Below, in pieces: positions 57,751-64,000 of a stretch of DNA of 64,000 bases (its first letter is position 1; each line of letters opens with the position of its first letter). The DNA comes from Anastrepha obliqua (Eukaryota > Arthropoda > Insecta > Diptera > Tephritidae). Under the pieces are notes generated by a model. The model was not told the origin of the DNA. It saw only the letters and a program-made list of their open reading frames with translations, and made no database searches. The stretch lies in assembly GCF_027943255.1 (NCBI RefSeq), contig NC_072892.1, positions 116,019,792 through 116,083,791 on the forward strand. Direction: 5' to 3'. The position numbers were made by a program, and so were the translations under genes.

Positions 57751-58651
57751 TTAACGTGATAACGTCATAAGAAAATTCTGATTGAATTGTTGCATTTTTC
57801 AAAAGAAAATTTTAATTTTATTGGTTTGATAGATATTTTGTATGGATATAGAGAATGAGTTAACATTAACATAACATAACATAACATAACATAACATAAC
57901 ATAACATAACATAACATAACATAACATAAAATAACATAACATAACATAACATAACATAACATAACATAACATAACATAACATAACATAACATAACATAAC
58001 ATAACATAATATAACATAATATAACATAACATAACATAACATAACATAACATAACATAACATAATATAACATAACATAACATAACATAACATAACATAAC
58101 ATAACATAACATAACATAACATAACATAACATAACATAACATAACATAACATAACATAACATAACATAACATAACATAACATAACATAACATAACATAAC
58201 ATAACATAACATAACATAACATAACATAACATAACATAACATAACATAACATAACATAACATAACATAACATAACATAACATAACATAACATATCATAAC
58301 ATAACATAACATAACATAACATAACATAACATAACATAACATAACATAACATAACATAACATAACATAACATAACATAACATAACATAACATAACATAAC
58401 ATAACATAACATAACATAACATAACATAACATAACATAACATAACATAACATAACATAACATAACATAACATAACATAACATAACATAACATAACATAAC
58501 ATAACATAACATAACATAACATAACATAACATAACATAACATAACATAACATATCATAACATAACATAACATGCTGTTCAAGCAAGATAACGACGCATTT
58601 TTTGGTGCATGCAGCCGGCTACATAGAATTATAAGACGTTATCACGTCAAA
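57751..58651. mobile_element. Inverted-repeat element enclosing a giant AACAT array
   Basis: Left tttaacgtgataacgtcataag (from about 57750), right the inverse of tttgacgtgataacgtctta ending near 58651. The right inner part (caagataacgac, then catgcagcc) matches 60290-60360. The centre is the pentanucleotide array (57868-58571). Confidence 0.6.
57868..58571. repeat. (AACAT)n pentanucleotide array, about 140 units
   Basis: About 704 bp of ataac repeats with rare variants: ataaaataac near 57926, ataatataac near 58008, 58018 and 58063, and atatcataac at 58291 and 58551. Long ORFs read through it only because the unit (5 bp) has no stop in several frames; they are not genes. Confidence 0.97.
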
Positions 58652-58813
58652 AAATAATAATATAATAACATTAAAACAACAGGTATTATTAACAAACTTG
58701 GTTTTATTTTAAATTCTTCAAGTAAATCAAATTAATAATAATCAATAAGAAGGCATATGCAAATACAAATACGTGAATTTATATATGTACATATGCGCAT
58801 ATACATACACATA

Positions 58814-60105
58814 CGAGGGGTGCCTTTTATATGTCGGGATTAGAGAACAAAAACAAATTTTAATCATCGTAAATCACTTTATTGTTTTTCAAAATATTCT
58901 CCATGAAGATCTATACACTTTTGCATGCGTTTGAACCAATTGCCGAAGCACTTTTGCCACTCTGAATGAGGTATGTTTTGGAACATGCATTCTGAATGCC
59001 GCACCGCTTCTTCAAGTGTCGAAAAACGTTGACCTCTCAGTTTGTTTTTTACGTACGGGAATAAAAAAAGTCATTCGGTGCCAAGTCAGGACTATACGGC
59101 GGATGACCCATTAATTCGATGTTTTGGGTGCTCAAAAATGCAGTTGTTTGAGCCGATGTGTGAGTGCTCGCATTGTCCTGGTGAAGAGTGATCCGTCCTT
59201 GGCGATTGGATTTCCTAATTTCTTAGAAGACAACTGGCAAACAAATGGTTGTATACCACTCAGAATTTACTGTTCTGCGTTGTTCTAGTGGTACGGTTGC
59301 GACATGTCCAGTTTTTTCGAAAAAACAGGCGACCATTTGCTTGGAAGTGCTTCGTGCGTGAACAACTTTTGTTGGATTTGGCTCATCTTGAAACACCCAT
59401 ACAGTCGACTGCTGTTTACTTTCGGGCTCATACGCGTAAATCCATGTTTTATCACCTGTCACGATGTCATAGACGTGTTTCGAAGCCCCGCGATCGTATT
59501 TTTTTCAGCATTTCCTTCGACCAATCGACACGAGCCTTTTTTTGAGCGATTGACAAATTGTGTGGGCTCCAACACGAACAAATTTTTTTGACAGTCAAAT
59601 GTTTATGCAATATTGGATGTATGTTGGTCCCACTAATGCCTAAGATTGTCTCAATCTCACGATAGGTCACATGACGATCTTGCAATATCAGTTCGCGCAC
59701 AGCATCAATGGTTTTCGGAACAACAACTGATTTTGGACGACCTTCACGAAATTCGTCTTGGAGTGAACTACGACTACGATTGAATTCACCATACCATCGA
59801 TAAACACTGGTCCTTGATGGAGCTTCATCGCCAAAAAATGAATTAAGTTCATCCATGCAATGTTGCTGAGTTAATCCACGTCGAAAGTTGTAAAAAATAA
59901 TCCCACGAAAATGTTCACGATTTAATTCCATTTTTGGACCGAGATGAATCTTTTAAGTTACTGTAAACAACACAAATAGCGCTGGTATTTCAAAACGTTC
60001 TGAGTACGTAAAAGCCAGAAAATGTCAAACTTTGCAATACAGCTGTCAGTTGCCAGATTGCAACACCAGGGTTGCCAAATCCCGAAATATAAAAGGCACC
60101 CCTCG
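58814..60105 (-). mobile_element. mariner transposon (DD34D), full length with few lesions
   Basis: Termini cgaggggtgccttttatatg and its inverse, flanked by TA (58812-58813 and 60106-60107); 1292 bp. On minus, 59467-59931 encodes MELNREHFRGIIFYNFRRGL through DWSKEMLKKI. After a frameshift, 59223-59462 encodes TGDKTWIYAYEPESKQQSTV (first Asp) to NSEWYTTICLPVVF and a stop codon. In-frame beyond it come HQDNASTHTSAQTTAF (second Asp) and PPYSPDLAPNDFF (third Asp); one more frameshift precedes the C-terminus (FKRMQKCIDLHGEYFEKQ). Three lesions only. Resembles the mellifera-type mariners. Confidence 0.92.
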
Positions 60106-60107
60106 TA

Positions 60108-60360
60108 TACGCTCACTTAAGTAGGAGAGAGCAAGATGTCGAACGTTGCCGTTCGTTTGCTTTGTCGTTCGTTCCGCGCTTTCGCTTGCAGTTCATTCAA
60201 GGTAACGGCAATGAGCAAGGTAACGACAAATGAGCAAGGTAACGGCAATGAGCAAGGTAACGACAAATGAGCAAGGTAATACTAATGAGCAAGGTAACGA
60301 CACATTTTTTCGTGCGTGCAGCCTGTTAAATCGAATTATAAGACGTTATCACGTCAAAAT
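60108..60360. mobile_element. Second copy of the inverted-repeat element, with an 18-19 bp minisatellite
   Basis: The end gaattataagacgttatcac (60332-60352 region) matches 58625-58650. Inside, 60199-60303 has about six units of aaggtaacggcaatgagc and variants (aaggtaacgacaaatgagc). The left end is not seen and may lie beyond the adjacent mariner. Confidence 0.6.
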
Positions 60361-60758
60361 GAATTGCATTCTTAGTTAGTTCCAAAGTAGATACTTGCAA
60401 AAATATTATATATATAATTAATGGAAATTACAAAATACAATCCCTTGTAATTTGCACATTTTGCTTCCAGTTTCATTAACGGTTACTCAAAGTAATTTAA
60501 AAAGTAGTCGAAAAAATGTATTAATTGTTGACTGATGAATTGAAATCGCTTTCTTTAATGCAGTCGAATGGCATGCTGCCAGTGGAGGCATAAATCCGGT
60601 TCAGCCAAAAATTGACTCTTTCTACGACTTTGGTAACGACCAATAGTTTTAGTAGCAAAAATATATTACACCTTTCTATCTGCTTCTAATGCCAATATAT
60701 TACCATATGTATGTACTATATATATTCCAGAATAAACTACGGATTTTTCATCCATTAC
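60361..60758. other. Spacer, no feature recognised
   Basis: AT-rich; nothing supported. Confidence 0.4.
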
Positions 60759-61781
60759 ATACGGTAGTTGAGGACATGCATATACAGGGTGGGCCATATA
60801 GCGTTTGCTTTTTGAACCACCTATTTTTTGGAGAATGGTAACAAAAATGAATTGTCAAATGTGTTCATAATTTACTTAAAGGTTTGACATTTACGAAATG
60901 GGACGCTATACGCTTGAACAAAATTGGGAAATATTGAAAACCTATTTCCAAAGTGGTGAGTCTTCTTCTTCTTCCGCGGTTACAGTAAATGGCGAGCGTT
61001 ACCGTGACATGCTCAACGAGTTTTTGTTTCCAAAAATTGAAGAGGATGACATGGACGACATTTGGTTTCAACAGGACGGTGCAACTTGTCACACTGCCAA
61101 AGTTACACTCGAACTTTTGGCTACCGTTTTTGAATTCCGATATCAATTGGCCGCCTCGGAGCTGTGATTTAAGCCCGTTGGACTATTTTTTGTAGGGAGC
61201 CGTTAAGGGCAAACGAACGATATTATTTTTTATTCATAAATGACAATGCTCAATCTTCTTAAGTGCGCCCGTTCGTCCGTTCATAAGATTCGCCATGTAT
61301 TGGAAGTATCAGGCGGCGATGCAGAATTTATTGCAAAATGCAAAAAACACAAGGCACGTCATGACACTGACCGATCTGCAGAAATTGTTCAACAAGTGCA
61401 AGCGATCATTGACGAGGATCCTTAAGCGACGGAGCTTAATGCTTCTGAGAAGCTTATTCGTGAAGTTGTATCTAACTCCGCAGACCTTAATCCCCTGGAT
61501 TACTACGTATGGGGCCTAGTTGAGCTTGAAACCAATAAGCATCCTTATAACACGTTTTCTTCTCTGAAGGCTGTAATTAATTAATTATGAACAAAATGAA
61601 TAAGAAGCATTTGATTCGGCTATGCAATCGCTTCTGGACCCGGATCGAAGAGTTTATTGCAGCTAATGGAAATTTTGTTGAACGATTTTTTAGATATATA
61701 ATAAGTTCTTGTTGTGCAAAAAATTTGTGAAGTTCAAAAAGCTAATTAGTTTTACTCTAAAGTTGTCCTCAAATACCGTAC
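60759..61781 (+). mobile_element. mariner-superfamily (maT-like?) deletion derivative with nested DD41D fragment
   Basis: Ends tacggtagttgaggaca (60759) and the inverse of tacggtatttgaggacaac (61781). Plus ORF 61240-61425 encodes KIRHVLEVSGGDAEFIAK and DTDRSAEIVQQVQAIIDEDP (DNA-binding half). Another frame has SADLNPLDYYVWGLVE (last catalytic region), joined directly, so the middle is deleted. A DD41D piece (60785-61205) lies inside. Assignment to the maT/DD37D group is tentative. Confidence 0.6.
60785..61205 (+). pseudogene. DD41D-type mariner fragment
   Basis: Left end cagggtgggccatatagcgt; ORF MGRYTLEQNWEILKTYFQSG fused to VTVNGERYRDMLNEFL and WFQQDGATCHTAKVTLELL, then in another frame WPPRSCDLSPLDYF. 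The right end is missing. Same domain words as the copies at 32181 and 41091. Confidence 0.8.
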
Positions 61782-61982
61782 GTTGAATAAAAGGTCAACT
61801 TGTACTTTGTCAAACTTTTTTAAATAACTTAAAAAAACGGCTGCTGCTAGAAAAATTAATTAGAACGGCGAACACGTCATTTACTTCCCCGGCGTTGAGA
61901 GACTATTTTCATTTGCAAGCATTGTAATAGCCCCGCGACGCCATGCTCTCACTGACGTGATACTCTCTTTGAACTGCTTACT

Positions 61983-62671
61983 TTAAGGGCTTAGGGGCAG
62001 TCAGAATTAAAAAAAAATTGCATCGCCTTTTGCATTTTTTTAAGTATAATATCTTAAAAATATTGTGTGAAAATTTGAAGTGAGTCCGACAAATACTTTT
62101 CGAGTTATTCAACAAGTAACAAAGGGCGCTACATAAATCGATGGCAAAACTTTAAATGCGTTTTCCTCAAAGCTATGTTTTTTGAACTGGTGATCTCTGT
62201 AACTTAAAAACGGCTTGGTAGATTTCAATAAAATTTATACTGCTTTTGAAAATCATAAAAAACTTGTTCCTCGAAGGATTTTGTTTTTTTTTTCAAAATT
62301 TCGATTTATTTTAACAACTAATTATCGGTTTTTTTTCTCGAAAATTTGAAAAATATTTCCTGAACCCGCCATATAGTTAATTTTGAAAAAAAAAGCTTCG
62401 ATCAGGCACAAAATTATCTATTAATAAAACTAATTTATCTTGTCTGATCGATTTTAGATGAATCTCCAAGGACTTGTGATGATCACCGCAAGGGACTTTT
62501 GGAGAAACGAGCTCCACACAAACAGCGATAAATTTTAGAATTATTAATTTTTTATTGAATTTTTGATAAAAGCAAGTAGAAATATGATTTATTAATGCTA
62601 TGTTTTTAGTTTTGTAAAATAAAGCAATTGACTAGCAAAACAAAAATTATGGTCTCTGACTAACCCCTTAA
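61983..62671. mobile_element. TTAA-bounded inverted-repeat element (MITE)
   Basis: Left ttaagggcttaggggcagtc (61983), right inverse of ttaaggggttagtcagagac ending at 62671. TTAA at both ends. No ORF of note. Confidence 0.7.
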
Positions 62672-62780
62672 TGAAAGACAATGCACATTTCCTGAAGTGA
62701 TATAAAGAAAAACTGTTTTCTCTTTATTTTTAGTTTATAGTTAGTTTGAATTTAATTTCACAAATAAATATTTCCTTGAA

Positions 62781-62974
62781 CTATTTGACCTTCATTTTTT
62801 TTGCTAGGGAGTGAAGTACAAAATTGTCCAATATTTTGCTTTGAACTTTATCTTTGAAAACAACAAAAGTTTCACATTTCATATTCGTGAACATCTTCAG
62901 CTTCTCAATCACACTATTCCTTTGAGGAATTGCTAAAACCAATACACTCTTGCCTTCATAGGTAATGGAAAGAA
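62781..62974 (-). CDS. Possible terminal exon of an unidentified gene
   Basis: On minus, an acceptor-like tttttcaaag precedes 63 codons ending in TAG: LSITYEGKSVLVLAIPQ, then VIEKLKMFTNMKCETFVVFK and SKILDNFVLHSLAKKMKVK. The amino-acid mix (buried hydrophobics alternating with charges) looks protein-like and unlike the AT-rich background. The upstream exon was not found with certainty; the ORF at 63463-63669 is a candidate but its obvious donor does not match in phase. Function unknown. Confidence 0.35.
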
Positions 62975-63766
62975 CTTTGAAAAATTACATACATATCTAG
63001 CACATAATTAATTCCAATTCCAAAATGTAGTTCAATTGCCTATGGCAACTGCGGACATATGCTTATGGCAAAGCGCGTTAATGAATATGTAATATCGGAT
63101 GTTTCTAAAGTTTACGTCTACATTTTTTTATTTTTTAGCGGGTTAAAGTTTACTCCTTGGTGCGAAACGTACCACCTCCATCACATATTGGTCTTTCATC
63201 ATCGATTGATCAGTATACGAGCATAAGTTCATAGGTACATATGTACATACACATACACATGTTCTTAAATTCGTAAGCAGCTCTGCAAGATTATCTAATA
63301 CTTTTTAATACGACCTTGACGTATTTGTAAAATACATAATCAGGGATTTAAAGAGCTTGTGTTTTCGGGAAACACTCATACTTATATACTCAGTTAGAAG
63401 TAAGGGATTAAATATGTATGCATACATGCAAGGTTTTATTTTTGTCGCACTGCATGTGGTAATCATCCCATACACCTCTGCAACGCACATTCAGCGGTTA
63501 ATGTAAATCCTATGTTCACAATTAAGCCACACAAATCATTTAGCTGATTCATGCTAAGTGCTCCAATGAGATTGAGCTTCCCCAGGCGTGCGATAGCAGT
63601 TAAGCGGTCAGTTCCATTTATGAAGGCGCAGTAAATCACAGCTATTAGAAAATAATTTCCCACATACAAAGTACAAAACCAACTTTGTGTCCATTAAGCA
63701 CGCAGCTAGTTTGGCGCGACTCCAGCTCCTCTTGGCCACCTTGTGGGGTGGTTTGATAGCCTCGAG

Positions 63767-63773
63767 TATAAAA
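63767..63773 (+). promoter_or_regulatory. TATA box
   Basis: TATAAAA about 140 bp upstream of the ATG at 63913, in a locally GC-richer stretch. Transcription would begin near 63797. Confidence 0.55.
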
Positions 63774-63912
63774 TGTTTCGTAGCACTTGCAGCGAGCCTT
63801 TATTCGCTGAAAAACTCAACGTGAATCGTTTATTGGAAAATATTGCGTTATTGGCAAAAGAGGCTAATACTCCTTTGGATTTTTAATCATATTGAGGGAT
63901 AAAATAGTGAAA

Positions 63913-64000
63913 ATGTTAAGCAAGTCGAGGCGTGGCATTGGTGCGGTTTCACAAAGGACCTCAACTGGTTCCAATCGCCGTTTCGTTGCGTTGGTTATTT
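63913..64000 (+). CDS. Start of an unidentified protein, cut by window end
   Basis: ATG at 63913 is the first in a plausible transcript starting below the TATA box at 63767. It opens with a basic stretch (MLSKSRRGIGAVSQRTSTGS, then NRRF) and turns hydrophobic (VALVI) at the window edge, as an N-terminal cytoplasmic tail with a following membrane anchor might. 29 codons visible; no family recognised. Confidence 0.4.
   Translation, partial: MLSKSRRGIGAVSQRTSTGSNRRFVALVI

Noticed and set aside
57765..58585. Long MLCYV-repeat ORFs on minus
   Set aside because: They are a reading of the AACAT array, whose 5-bp unit lacks stops in these frames; no gene.
60199..60303. Regular repeats resembling a CRISPR array
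   Set aside because: Units are contiguous without unique spacers and the DNA is eukaryotic; it is a minisatellite.

Overview
The window looks like nuclear DNA of a higher fly. The genes have short introns with GT..AG borders, the background is AT-rich, two genes match Drosophila-type proteins (ATP6AP2 and Zip99C/ZIP13), and the intergenic DNA is packed with mariner, Tc1, hAT, Helitron, LINE and SINE copies. DD41D-type mariners and the two very common short repeats suggest a tephritid fruit fly, but this is inference and no species is claimed.

The left 25.5 kb holds the host genes. They are the end of ATP6AP2 (minus, 1-1180), a seven-exon gene tentatively called TTI2-like (plus, 3678-5561), an unrecognised coiled-coil protein (minus, 5719-6408), a cluster of four BED zinc-finger genes (8313-10428 minus, 13418-14184 minus, 16498-18536 plus, 18783-19599 minus) and the zinc transporter Zip99C/ZIP13 (minus, 22020-25522). 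I rebuilt exon borders by hand from splice sites and reading phase. The four BED genes share one or more C2H2 BED fingers at the N-terminal side and the same charged helical motif at the C-terminus, so they look like products of local duplication; one has grown to five fingers.

From 25.5 to 62.7 kb I see almost no host gene. This is a transposon graveyard in which many insertions can still be bounded by their terminal repeats and target duplications. It includes several mariner families, Tc1 relatives, a hAT element with a perfect 8-bp target duplication, a clean non-autonomous Helitron, three TTAA-bounded palindromic elements, two LINE families (one with an uninterrupted 575-residue reverse transcriptase ORF) and six copies or pieces of a tRNA-derived SINE. 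Insertions are often nested: mariner in Tc1, SINE in Harbinger, LINE in a short repeat, foldback in hAT.

The least explained structures are three. One is a composite repeat, present as two inverted copies (about 12125-12945 and 25930-26985), that joins a short ORF to a SINE tail and, in one copy, has terminal inverted repeats. The second is a terminal-repeat element family whose copies enclose different tandem arrays: a 700-bp AACAT array at 57868-58571 and an 18-19 bp minisatellite at 60199-60303. The third is a palindromic element at 38908-39499 with one arm tandemly duplicated. The last kilobase has a possible terminal exon on minus and a TATA-driven gene start on plus that runs off the window.
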